NCBI RefSeq assembly: GCF_000384215.1
Contig: NZ_KB913032.1
Coordinates: 1,761,021 to 1,825,020 of the forward strand
From: Amycolatopsis alba DSM 44262
GTDB taxonomy: Bacteria > Actinomycetota > Actinomycetes > Mycobacteriales > Pseudonocardiaceae
Direction: 5' to 3'
Length of the DNA stretch: 64,000 bases
The notes under the pieces are model-generated. The model saw nothing but the letters and a program-made list of their open reading frames with translations. It did no database searches and was not told where the DNA came from. Positions 27,096 to 35,126 of this stretch are shown here, piece by piece. Position numbers and translations under genes: made by a program. How positions within the stretch are numbered: position 1 is the first letter of the stretch; every line of letters begins with the position of its first letter.

Positions 27096-28310
27096 ATGAT
27101 TCCCTACCAGCTTCTCCCCATCGAAATGCACGATGAGATGGCGCGCGCCGAAGCAGGCAAGGTCCCGGCCATGCTCGAAGCCGCGCAAATGTGGACCGAA
27201 ATACGCGCCTGGATCGACACCACCGCCGCCGAGGTCAGCACCCGTGTCGGCGAGCTCTCCCCGGAATGGACGGACGACGCCGGTCGTCAGCACGAAGAGA
27301 AGGCGCAGCGGACGCTGGCCGAACTCAAGTTCTGGGGCGACCGGATCGACCTGGCCAAACCCGCCGAAACGCTGACGACCCTCGCCTCCGACGTCACGGC
27401 CACCGCGGCCGCGGTGGCGGCGCTCCACGCGGAGTACCGCCTCGCCGTCCTCAACCCGCTCGGCGCGCTGGCGGCTTTGGGGATCCAGCAGGCGTCAGGC
27501 CTGAAAATGACCGAACTGGGCGGGCATTTCGACACCTCGATGCTCAGCGTCTGCGCGGCCGCGGGCATCCAATCGCCGTCGGATCTGCTCCCGGCACAGG
27601 AAGCCGTTTCGGCGAAAGGGAATTCCCCGACCGACTTCCTCGCCGCCGCCGAGGCCGGGATGGACGCGCTCACCGAATTGCAGGGCCTCGCCGAGACCGC
27701 GGGTTCGTTCGGCGGTGGGACGGGCGCGGAGGGGCTGAGCGGGCAGAGCGGGCTGGGCGGGCTGGGCGGGCAGAACGGCTCGTCCGGACTTTCGCTGGCG
27801 GGCCTCGCTCCCTTGCCGTCCACGGGAAGCTCGCTCCCGTCGCTCGGCGGGCTCGGCGGCGGGCTGCCCGGTGGTTCCGGTCTGCCCCCGATGCCGTCGG
27901 GACTGTTCGGCGGGATCGGCGCGGCGGGCGGGATCGGCGGCCTCGGTGGCGCCGCGAAGCCGGTCGCCGGGAAGCGTGCGCCCAGCTTGGCGTCCGAGAT
28001 CCAGCCCGGCGCCGCGAACACGGGAAGCGCGAAATCCGCGGGGACGGGGGTCCCCCCGATGATGTCGCCCCAAGGCGGTGGCGGCCAGGCCACGGCGGGC
28101 ACGCTGCGCCCCGGTTCGAGCGACCAGCCGACCGGGCGGAACGGATCGGGCAAGCGGACGTCGTCCGGCAAGAGCGACGGGGTTCCGGCGAAGCTGCGCG
28201 GCCGGGCCGCCGTCGGCGAACCGGACACCGGATTCACGCTGGCACGCGCCCGGCAGCAGGATGAGCCTGGCTCCGCGCAAATCCTGGACGAAGACCTCTG
28301 GCGGCGCTGA
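27096..28310 (+). CDS. Long PPE-like type VII substrate, second pair
   Basis: A protein of 404 residues; ATG 27096 is preferred over GTG 27078 because GAGGAG sits about 7 nt upstream. The N-terminal 180 residues are helical, with SPEWTDDAGRQ in a WXG-like position. The rest is Gly/Ser/Pro-rich (GLGGLGG types) and ends QILDEDLWRR. The ending matches the C-terminal motif of the substrate at 25235-26656. It is the last gene of the eccC unit and is followed by a perfect 55-nt palindrome before the convergent eccB. Confidence 0.75.
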   Translation: MIPYQLLPIEMHDEMARAEAGKVPAMLEAAQMWTEIRAWIDTTAAEVSTRVGELSPEWTDDAGRQHEEKAQRTLAELKFWGDRIDLAKPAETLTTLASDVTATAAAVAALHAEYRLAVLNPLGALAALGIQQASGLKMTELGGHFDTSMLSVCAAAGIQSPSDLLPAQEAVSAKGNSPTDFLAAAEAGMDALTELQGLAETAGSFGGGTGAEGLSGQSGLGGLGGQNGSSGLSLAGLAPLPSTGSSLPSLGGLGGGLPGGSGLPPMPSGLFGGIGAAGGIGGLGGAAKPVAGKRAPSLASEIQPGAANTGSAKSAGTGVPPMMSPQGGGGQATAGTLRPGSSDQPTGRNGSGKRTSSGKSDGVPAKLRGRAAVGEPDTGFTLARARQQDEPGSAQILDEDLWRR

Positions 28311-28326
28311 CCCCACCGTCGGCAAA

Positions 28327-28381
28327 GTCCGTGAAGGCCTCCTTGAGGGACTCTGAGTCCCTCAAGGAGGCCTTCACGGAC
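28327..28381. repeat. 55-nt perfect palindrome, GTCCGTGAAGG family
   Basis: Two 27-nt arms (core GTCCGTGAAGGCCTCCTTGA) around a single central T. It lies between the convergent ends of 27096-28310 and eccB, so it should fold into a very stable hairpin and stop transcription from both sides. An identical copy is at 43036-43090. Confidence 0.9.
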
Positions 28382-28405
28382 TTCCATACGTAGTGCGCAG
28401 GGGGG

Positions 28406-29839
28406 CTAGCCGCCCAGGGTTTGGCGGCGGGCGGCGGAAGGGTCGAGGCTCGGCCCTTCCGGCAGCCGGGCCACCAGACCGGCGGGCAGCCGCACCGGAC
28501 GCGCGGCCGGGTACCCGAGCATCTTCAGGACCTCGGGTGAAGACAGCGGATAACGGCGTCCCATGTCGGTCACGACGGTCAGCGTCCCGGCCGGGGCCTG
28601 CGCCGAAGGCATCGCCTCGACGACGATCGCACCACCCGGCGGCACGTGGACACGGTCCGCGAGCGGTGTCCCGCCCGCGGTCCGCCGGGCGGTGGTGGAC
28701 ATCGGATCCGCGGCGGGCAGTGCCGGATCGACGGTCAGCGCGGGGGCCGCGGAGCCGTCACCGAAAGTGGCGCACACGGTGGCGTCCCGGTCACGCAGGC
28801 GCGCGATGGCCGGACGCGTGGCGGGCGCCGCGCCCGCTTCGGCCTGGATCGGATCCAGCTGCCGGGACATGGTCGCCAGCGAAGGCGGCAGCGGCACGGT
28901 CTTCGGTTCGGTACCGGGATAGGCGGCGATCAGCTGGGCGCTCGCGCGCTGGACGTCGTACTGCAGTTCGGAGATCGGCCGCAGGGCGTCCCGTTCGGCG
29001 AGGTAGTGCTGCTGTCCGCCACCGGAGGTCTGCACCATCAGCAGCATCCCGTTCCGGATGTCGGCCCGGCCCGGTACCGCGGTGGACACCTCGCCAGCGG
29101 CCGCCACCGGCAACGGCCCGATCGGCGCGCCCTCCGGGAGCACGTCGAGCCACGCCATGCCGACCCGCGCCCACGGCTCGGCGGTGAGCGCCAGCCCGGT
29201 GCCGACGGCGCCGTAGTCGTTGATCCGGTGCCGGTGCCCGCGCCACACGACGAACCGGTCGCCGGTCGACGTCGATTCCACCAGCAGCGCCTGATCTCCC
29301 AGTCCCGCGCCGCCAGACGGCGAGGCACCGGCCAGCAGCACCGATTCCTCGATCCGGCTGCCCGCCAGGTCGCTCGCGGGCGCGGAACACAGCGACCACG
29401 CCCCGGTGAGCAGTTTTTCGGGGCCGGGCAGGCCGTCCGGCGCGTCGGCGATGCCGATCCGGGGCCCTCGCGGGACTCCGGCGAGCGAATCGCGCGAAAC
29501 CCGTTCCGTGGTGCCGTGTTCGCCGAGCAGCAGCAACGCGGACGCGTAGTTCGCGACCGGGTGCAGCCGGTCGTCGAGGTAGACGTACCGGGTACCGCTC
29601 TCCTTCTCCACGATGACGGCGGCGTTCTTGCGCCAGGCGTTGTTCCCGCCGGGCACGATCATCCCGTAGACCCCGACGCACGCCAGCGCCACGATCGCCA
29701 CCGCGATCCCGGCGAAGGTGGCTCCCGACGGACGGCGGAACGGCGGCTGTTCCGGATCGGTCTCCCTGGTCACGAGCGCGGAAATCGCGCGCTGCACCAG
29801 GAATTGGTACGCCTGCAGCTGGTCTCGTTTGGACGCCAT
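28406..29839 (-). CDS. eccB: Type VII secretion protein EccB
   Basis: ESX core component of 477 residues. The typical cytoplasmic start (MASKRDQLQAYQFL) is followed by one membrane helix (about 43-62) and a large extracytoplasmic domain with Gly/Pro-rich repeats, in which EccB proteins bind the membrane complex. There is a Cys in SLCSAPAS and a second near ATVCATFGD, the likely conserved disulfide. ATG 29839 lies 4 nt after the eccD stop, so eccD-eccB are co-transcribed. It ends next to the 55-nt palindrome. Confidence 0.93.
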   Translation of the reverse strand: MASKRDQLQAYQFLVQRAISALVTRETDPEQPPFRRPSGATFAGIAVAIVALACVGVYGMIVPGGNNAWRKNAAVIVEKESGTRYVYLDDRLHPVANYASALLLLGEHGTTERVSRDSLAGVPRGPRIGIADAPDGLPGPEKLLTGAWSLCSAPASDLAGSRIEESVLLAGASPSGGAGLGDQALLVESTSTGDRFVVWRGHRHRINDYGAVGTGLALTAEPWARVGMAWLDVLPEGAPIGPLPVAAAGEVSTAVPGRADIRNGMLLMVQTSGGGQQHYLAERDALRPISELQYDVQRASAQLIAAYPGTEPKTVPLPPSLATMSRQLDPIQAEAGAAPATRPAIARLRDRDATVCATFGDGSAAPALTVDPALPAADPMSTTARRTAGGTPLADRVHVPPGGAIVVEAMPSAQAPAGTLTVVTDMGRRYPLSSPEVLKMLGYPAARPVRLPAGLVARLPEGPSLDPSAARRQTLGG

Positions 29840-29843
29840 GGTT

Positions 29844-31226
29844 TCAGCCCCCCAGTCCGCGCACGTAGCCGTACAGGCCGAGCACCGAGCACGCCACCGG
29901 GACGACGGCGATCATCACCAGGATCTCGAAGTACTCGGCGATCCGGCCGAGGTACGGGTTCGCGGCGCGGGTGCTCAGCACGACACCGGAGGCGATCACG
30001 CCGGCGGCCACCGCCAAGGACAGCGGCCCGGCCAGGACGAGCAGCAGCGAACGGTCCGTCATGAGCGGGCCCGCGAGCAGGCATCCGGCGCCGAAGATCC
30101 CGGTCACCAGCAAGAGGGAGCGCTGCCGCAGGATCGGGTACAACCTCGCCCGCACCAGGGAACCGGCCGCGAGCAGGGCGACGAGGATGACCGCGGCCCC
30201 GCTGTCGCTGCGGATCAGCTGCAGCTGGCAGTACAGGACGACGATCGCCGCGCCGCCGAGCATGCCGGTGAGCAGCGCGTCCGCTCTGGCCACGGCGGCG
30301 TGCACGAGGTCAAGCGGTGGCTGGGGATCGTCGCGGACGAGGTCCGCGGTCGACCTCGGCAGCACCGGCATCGGCACCCGGCCGAGCCGCAGCGCCAGTG
30401 GCGCGAACGTGGTCGAGAGCGCGAGCACGCCGCCGCCGATCACGGCCGCCGACCGGTAGCCCGCGAGGTCGTCGAAGGTGGCCAGCCAGCCGCCGATCAC
30501 CCCGAGCAGGCCGACGGTGGCCGCCCCGGCGAACAGTTCCGGCGCGGCGGTCACCCCGAGGTGGCCGACGACGGCCGCGAGCAGCAGCGCCGCGCTCCCC
30601 AGCAGCAGATGCCCGGCGGACAGCTCCCCGATCGGGTCGTCACCTGCCAGCAGCAGACCGCCGCCGGTGAAGGCGAACGGAAGCGCGACGGCGGCGATCA
30701 CCGCCCCGGCCCCGGCGTCGCGCAGCGCCCGCGCGAGCAGGACGCCCGCGGCCAGCAGCAGCGCGGAGACCGCCAGCGCCCAGGACGCCGGTGACGTCCA
30801 CGGCGGGCCTGCGCGCAGCACCGCGAGCAGGCCGAACGACATCGCCAGCGCGCCGACGGCGAGCCCGGCCCGCCGCGTGTGCCGCGGCCCCCAGGCCAGG
30901 CCGGTGAGGCCGGAACCGGTGGCGATGGCGTCCACGAGGTCGTCGTATTCGGGCTCCGGCCATTCGGCGCGGCGCGGCGTCAGATGGAGGATCTCGCCGT
31001 CCCGGACCCGGTGCGCGCCCAGCGTCCGGTCCAGATCGAAGGCGGACCCGTCGGCGCGGCGCAACTGCCAGCCGCCGCCGGCGACCCCGTCGTCGGCCAT
31101 CCCCTCGCCCGCCCGCGCGAGCAGGCCGGGGAGGATTTCGGCGACGGAGGCGTGTTCCGGCAGCGCCATGTCGATGCGCCGGTGCGGAGTGGTGATGGTG
31201 ACCCTGACCAGGCCGGCAGTCTGCAT
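29844..31226 (-). CDS. eccD: Type VII secretion integral membrane protein EccD
   Basis: A protein of 460 residues that forms the membrane channel scaffold of the ESX system. An N-terminal ubiquitin-like domain (about 5-85; VRVTITTPHRRIDMAL, GEILHLTPR) is followed by a loop and about eleven hydrophobic helices (from about 112 to the end). ATG 31226 is chosen because the promoter element matches the leaderless pattern and the ubiquitin-like fold begins right after it. It is followed by eccB and lies divergently from the kinase-like gene. Confidence 0.93.
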   Translation of the reverse strand: MQTAGLVRVTITTPHRRIDMALPEHASVAEILPGLLARAGEGMADDGVAGGGWQLRRADGSAFDLDRTLGAHRVRDGEILHLTPRRAEWPEPEYDDLVDAIATGSGLTGLAWGPRHTRRAGLAVGALAMSFGLLAVLRAGPPWTSPASWALAVSALLLAAGVLLARALRDAGAGAVIAAVALPFAFTGGGLLLAGDDPIGELSAGHLLLGSAALLLAAVVGHLGVTAAPELFAGAATVGLLGVIGGWLATFDDLAGYRSAAVIGGGVLALSTTFAPLALRLGRVPMPVLPRSTADLVRDDPQPPLDLVHAAVARADALLTGMLGGAAIVVLYCQLQLIRSDSGAAVILVALLAAGSLVRARLYPILRQRSLLLVTGIFGAGCLLAGPLMTDRSLLLVLAGPLSLAVAAGVIASGVVLSTRAANPYLGRIAEYFEILVMIAVVPVACSVLGLYGYVRGLGG

Positions 31227-31281
31227 GGGGAAAGAGTCCGCCGCCGACCGGACGGCCGGGCGGCCACGGCAGGAACCTGCC
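31227..31281 (-). promoter_or_regulatory. eccD promoter with shared palindrome
   Basis: On the minus strand: GGCAGGTTCCTGCC (31281-31268, a near-perfect palindrome), 29 nt, GACTCT (31238-31233), 6 nt, ATG 31226. Spacing and order repeat those at mycP and eccC. In the other direction GACAAT (31317-31322) lies 6 nt before the kinase ATG, at a different distance (35 nt). Confidence 0.55.
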
Positions 31282-31328
31282 GCCGGGAAAGTGCGACGGA
31301 TCCGGCCTTCTTGCGCGACAATGGGGTC

Positions 31329-32753
31329 ATGGACATCCAGACCCCCGGCGGACCGAGGCTGCTCGCCCAGGGCCCCATCGCCACCGTGTACGCGGGCCGG
31401 GATCCCGCCACGGGCAACGACTTCGCGGTCAAGATGTTCCCCGGTTCCTTCGACCGCGAGACCTCGGCGTGGCTCGAACGCGAACGGAAGGCGCTGGCCG
31501 CGGTGCGGTCGACGAGGTCGGTCCTGCAGATCGACGAGGTCCTTTCCCATCCCGACGGCCGGTCCGGTTTCCGCCGCGAACTGTGCCAGGGTTCGCTGGC
31601 GAATCTGCTGGATTCCGGTGCCCGGCTTGGTGTTCCCGACGTTCTCGCCCTCGGCGCCGCGATCGCGTCGGCGCTCGCCGCGGCGCACGGGGCCGATGTC
31701 GTGCACGGCGGAGTGAGCCCGCACAACGTGCTTTACCGCGCGTCCGGCGAGTTCGTGCTCGCCGACTTCGGGGTGGCGCTGCGGCGGCGGTTCCCGCGCG
31801 ACCCGATGTACTCGGTCGAGTACACCGCGCCGGAAACCCTGCGCGACGACACGCTTTCCCCCGCGTCCGACCTTTATGGACTCGGCGCGGTGCTCTACGC
31901 CGCGTTGACCGGCACACCGCCCTTTCCCCGGCACACCGGTCAGCAGCCCGGCGAGCGGATCCTCCAGGTGCTGCGGGAACCGGTCGCCCCGATCCAGGAT
32001 CCCGGTGTCCCCCAGGAACTCTCCGCGACGATCCTCCGGTTGCTGGCCAAGGAACCGGCCGACCGGCCACAGGACGTCGCGTCGCTGGCCCGGCTGTTCA
32101 CGAAGCTGCGCCTGCCCGGCGGAGAGGTCGTCACCCCGGAATCCGCTGACGCGCCAGGCGAAGAAGAAGACACCGAGGTCGAGTTCGACGACTTCGCCAA
32201 CGTCCGGCGCCCCGCCGTCCCGGCCCAGCCGGTGCACGCGGCCCCGGCGCCGGTCCAGGTGGTGCAGGCGCCGCCGCCGGGCGGCCGCACCCTGGTCCGC
32301 GAGTTCAGCGGCCCCCTCAAGACCGAACGCGGGATTCCCTGGCGGCCCGTCGCCCTGGCGTGCGCCGGGGTGCTCGTCGCCGGGGTGGCCGTCGTGCCGC
32401 TGTTTCTCGGCCCGGCCGAGATCGGCGGGCAGGCCGTCCCGGTGGCGGCGGCGACCCCGCCTCCCGCACCGGCTTCCGCGCCTGCCCCGGACGTCAAGCT
32501 GGCCCTCGCCCCGCCTCAGGATCAGAGCGATCACGTGCAGCTGACCTGGACCGCGGAAGGCGAACTGGACTTCGTCGTGATCATGGCGGGCGAGCGGCTC
32601 GAGACGAAACAGCTCGTCGCGCACCGCCAGCGCAGCCTGGACATCCCGGTCGACCCGGCGCGCCGGTACTGCTTCCAGCTGCGGGCGACCGACGGCCGCC
32701 ACATCTACACCACCGAACCGGTCTCGATCCGTGGCGCCCGCTGCAACCCGTGA
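31329..32753 (+). CDS. Membrane-anchored protein kinase-like protein, probable pseudokinase
   Basis: A protein of 474 residues. The N-terminal kinase fold (about 1-265) has a Gly-loop (QGPIATVY), Lys35 (FAVKMF), helix-C Glu near 50-52, DFG at 146 (LADFGVA) and APE-like APETL. The catalytic loop, however, reads HGGVSPHN (126-133): the catalytic Asp of HRD is Gly. It may therefore not phosphorylate substrates. An acidic, proline-rich linker, one membrane helix (about 340-362) and an extracytoplasmic FN3-like domain (about 390-474) follow. It is divergent from eccD and probably senses or scaffolds at the membrane. ATG 31329 lies 6 nt after GACAAT and may be leaderless. Confidence 0.82.
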   Translation: MDIQTPGGPRLLAQGPIATVYAGRDPATGNDFAVKMFPGSFDRETSAWLERERKALAAVRSTRSVLQIDEVLSHPDGRSGFRRELCQGSLANLLDSGARLGVPDVLALGAAIASALAAAHGADVVHGGVSPHNVLYRASGEFVLADFGVALRRRFPRDPMYSVEYTAPETLRDDTLSPASDLYGLGAVLYAALTGTPPFPRHTGQQPGERILQVLREPVAPIQDPGVPQELSATILRLLAKEPADRPQDVASLARLFTKLRLPGGEVVTPESADAPGEEEDTEVEFDDFANVRRPAVPAQPVHAAPAPVQVVQAPPPGGRTLVREFSGPLKTERGIPWRPVALACAGVLVAGVAVVPLFLGPAEIGGQAVPVAAATPPPAPASAPAPDVKLALAPPQDQSDHVQLTWTAEGELDFVVIMAGERLETKQLVAHRQRSLDIPVDPARRYCFQLRATDGRHIYTTEPVSIRGARCNP

Positions 32754-32777
32754 GCCGCGCGTTTCGGACGGAGGCAA

Positions 32778-32831
32778 GTCCGTGAAGGCCTCCTTCCCTA
32801 CCTTCAGGGTTGGGAAGGAGGCCTTCACTAC
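32778..32831. repeat. Variant of the GTCCGTGAAGG palindrome
   Basis: The outer arm GTCCGTGAAGGCCTCCTTCC (32778 onward) and its inverted partner GGAAGGAGGCCTTCACTAC (to 32831) enclose a different inner loop with CCTTCAGGGTTGG. It lies between two convergent genes, together with a second family element at 32857. Confidence 0.75.
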
Positions 32832-32856
32832 TTGGCCGCGGGCCAGGGGCCAGCAG

Positions 32857-32911
32857 TGTCGCGAAAGCCACTTTCGGGACGTCACATGTCGCGAAAGTGG
32901 CTTTCGCGACA
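32857..32911. repeat. 55-nt inverted repeat, TGTCGCGAAAG family
   Basis: 20-nt arms (TGTCGCGAAAGCCACTTTCG, 32857-32876, and its complement, 32892-32911) with a 15-nt centre. The same element with the same total length is at 42192-42246. It lies between the kinase-like gene and the convergent transglutaminase-like gene. Confidence 0.85.
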
Positions 32912-32945
32912 TGTGACGAGAGATGAGATGCGGGTAAAGCGTCCT

Positions 32946-35126
32946 TCAGCCGCGTTTCCCGGACCGCCCCTTGATCGGCACCAGGGTCCGCGGCTCGAGT
33001 GCCGCCAGCACCCGAGCCGCGAACGGTCTGGTGGCCAGCCCCCGGCGCACTTCGCCGACCTCCTGCCACGCCCTCCGGACGGCGCCGTCGCCCACCGGGA
33101 CACCGGACCACAGCGTCACGTCCAGCACCTTGGCCAGCCTGGCGACAGGCTCGCGAATCCCTTCTCCGGCAAGGGATCCCGCCGACTCGGCGAGATCCCG
33201 CGGCGTCATCCCGATCCGGAACGGCACACCGTGCGCGCGCAGCCGGTCGCGAATCTCGTCCCAGGCGCCGAGCACCCCTTCGGCCCCGGACCGGCGACGC
33301 CGCCGACGGGCACGGACCACCTTCGCCACCGGGACCCCGAGAAGCCACAGGAGTCCTAAAAGGACGATCAGGGCGGCGGTCGCGAGCCACCACCAGCTCG
33401 CGCCCGCGTCGGCGTTCTGGCCCTCGGCGGTGTCCGCGGGCGTGCCCGGCGGGAGCTGGGGCGGCCGCAGTTGCTGTTCGGCGGGCAGCTGGGCCCGCGC
33501 CCGTGCGACGGCCTTGCCGGAAGCGGCCTGTTCCTGCCCCGATTTGCCTGCCGCGGCGGTCGGGTCGAGCGGCACCCAGCCCGCCCCGGCGACCGCGACT
33601 TCGGGCCACGCCAGGACATCCCGGTTCCGGACGACGCGCATCCCGCCGTCGGTCTCGGCCGAACCGCGGAATCCGACGACCAGCCGGGCCGGGATGCCGC
33701 TCATCCGCGCCAAGACGACGTACGCGGCGGCGAACTGCTCGCTCGTGCCCCGTTTGCTCTCCAGCAGGAAATGCCGCAGCTGCGGCCAGCCGTGCCCGGT
33801 CGGCAGCTCGTCCGAGCCCGCCGCGAGCAGATAATTGGTGCTGAGGAACCGTTCGAGCTGCAGTGCGGACTGGAACGTCGGGCGAAGACCGCGCACGGCG
33901 TCCTTGGCCAGCTGCTCGACCTCGGGCGGCACCGTGCCGAGCCCGCCGAGCCCGCCCGGCGCCTGCGCGTCGACCTCTCTCGGACCGAGATCGACGTCGG
34001 GCGAAGACCAGCTGAGCCGGTAGTGCCGTTCGGGCCCCGGCGACGGCGATTCCATCAGCAGGGTGCCCGCGGCCTGGTCCACCAGCGGCGTCACCCCGTC
34101 CACCCCGGTGAGGTCCTGATGACTCGGCAGCCACGGTCCCGCGAGCCCGCGCACCTTCAGTTCGGCGGTGCCACTCGCGCCGCCGAGAGCGCCGTCGAGC
34201 CCCGTGCCGAGCCGCTGGAGCCGGGAATCGGACAGCCAGTTCGCGCCGTCGAAACCGTTCAGCACGATCAGGCGCCATTGATCGACGGGAGTGTCACTGC
34301 GGTAGCGGAACACCTCTTCGCCCGGCTGGGTCAGCCGATGGGCGATGTCGTCGAGCGGATTGCCGAGTCTGTTCCTCGGCGGCGGCGCGGCCTGGGTGTC
34401 CTTGAGCGTCAGCGGCTCCTGGCCGATCGGGTCGAGCCCGGCGAACGCGACCGATCCGGCAATCAAGGCGGCCACGGTGGACAGTGCGGGCCAGACCGCC
34501 GATCCCGTCAGCCGCCAGGAGAACCACGCTCCGCCGGGTGTCCGGCTCACCGCCCGGACGCGACGGCCCGACCACAGCACCAGCCCGGCGGGCAGCGTGT
34601 ACCCCAGCGCCGCCGCCACCGCGCCGATGCCCGTCAGCGCCTGATACGCCTGCGCGAGCCCGGCGACGACCAGGCTCGGCGCGAGTGCCACCAGCGGCTT
34701 TTTCAGGCGCAGCAGCAGTTCCAGCCCGAGCACGACGGCGAGCAGCACCGACAGCGGGACGAACAGGAGCTGATCGGGAACCGGCCGCGCGGGCCAGGTG
34801 GACTGCAGGGTGAGCTGCCAGCCTTCGGTGAGTCCGCGCGCCACTCCTTGTAGTGAAGCGAGGGTGGGCAGGAAGGCGAGAGTGGTCGAGCTCAGCACCG
34901 TCTCGATCAGGCCGAGCAGCCCCAGGAACGCGACGAGCAAGGGCCGGTAGGGAACCAGCTTCGGGAACTTCGCGGTCAGCTCGGCGCAGCCGTAGCCGAC
35001 GAGGACGACCACGAGCACCGGGACCAGCAGCGGCCCCCAGCCGAACACCGGCGCGAACAGCAGCCCGGCGGCACCGGTCGCGCCGAGCAGCCCGGCGACC
35101 GCGATCCGGTCGAATCCGGCGCTCAT
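32946..35126 (-). CDS. TgpA-type transglutaminase-like membrane protein, active site lost
   Basis: A protein of 726 residues. The N-terminal half has about six membrane helices (DUF3488 part). The central extracytoplasmic transglutaminase-like domain lies at about 400-530, a C-terminal membrane helix at about 585-605, and a DUF4129-like cytoplasmic tail follows. The fold motifs are present, but the catalytic Cys position is Ser462 (GTSEQFA, normally GTCEQFA) and the catalytic His position is Leu505 (VLAWPEV, normally HAWPEV). Proteolytic or transglutaminase activity is therefore unlikely. ATG 35126 overlaps the DUF58 stop (ATGA), tying it to the MoxR-DUF58 operon. It may act in membrane-protein assembly near the ESX system (inference). 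Confidence 0.85.
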   Translation of the reverse strand: MSAGFDRIAVAGLLGATGAAGLLFAPVFGWGPLLVPVLVVVLVGYGCAELTAKFPKLVPYRPLLVAFLGLLGLIETVLSSTTLAFLPTLASLQGVARGLTEGWQLTLQSTWPARPVPDQLLFVPLSVLLAVVLGLELLLRLKKPLVALAPSLVVAGLAQAYQALTGIGAVAAALGYTLPAGLVLWSGRRVRAVSRTPGGAWFSWRLTGSAVWPALSTVAALIAGSVAFAGLDPIGQEPLTLKDTQAAPPPRNRLGNPLDDIAHRLTQPGEEVFRYRSDTPVDQWRLIVLNGFDGANWLSDSRLQRLGTGLDGALGGASGTAELKVRGLAGPWLPSHQDLTGVDGVTPLVDQAAGTLLMESPSPGPERHYRLSWSSPDVDLGPREVDAQAPGGLGGLGTVPPEVEQLAKDAVRGLRPTFQSALQLERFLSTNYLLAAGSDELPTGHGWPQLRHFLLESKRGTSEQFAAAYVVLARMSGIPARLVVGFRGSAETDGGMRVVRNRDVLAWPEVAVAGAGWVPLDPTAAAGKSGQEQAASGKAVARARAQLPAEQQLRPPQLPPGTPADTAEGQNADAGASWWWLATAALIVLLGLLWLLGVPVAKVVRARRRRRRSGAEGVLGAWDEIRDRLRAHGVPFRIGMTPRDLAESAGSLAGEGIREPVARLAKVLDVTLWSGVPVGDGAVRRAWQEVGEVRRGLATRPFAARVLAALEPRTLVPIKGRSGKRG

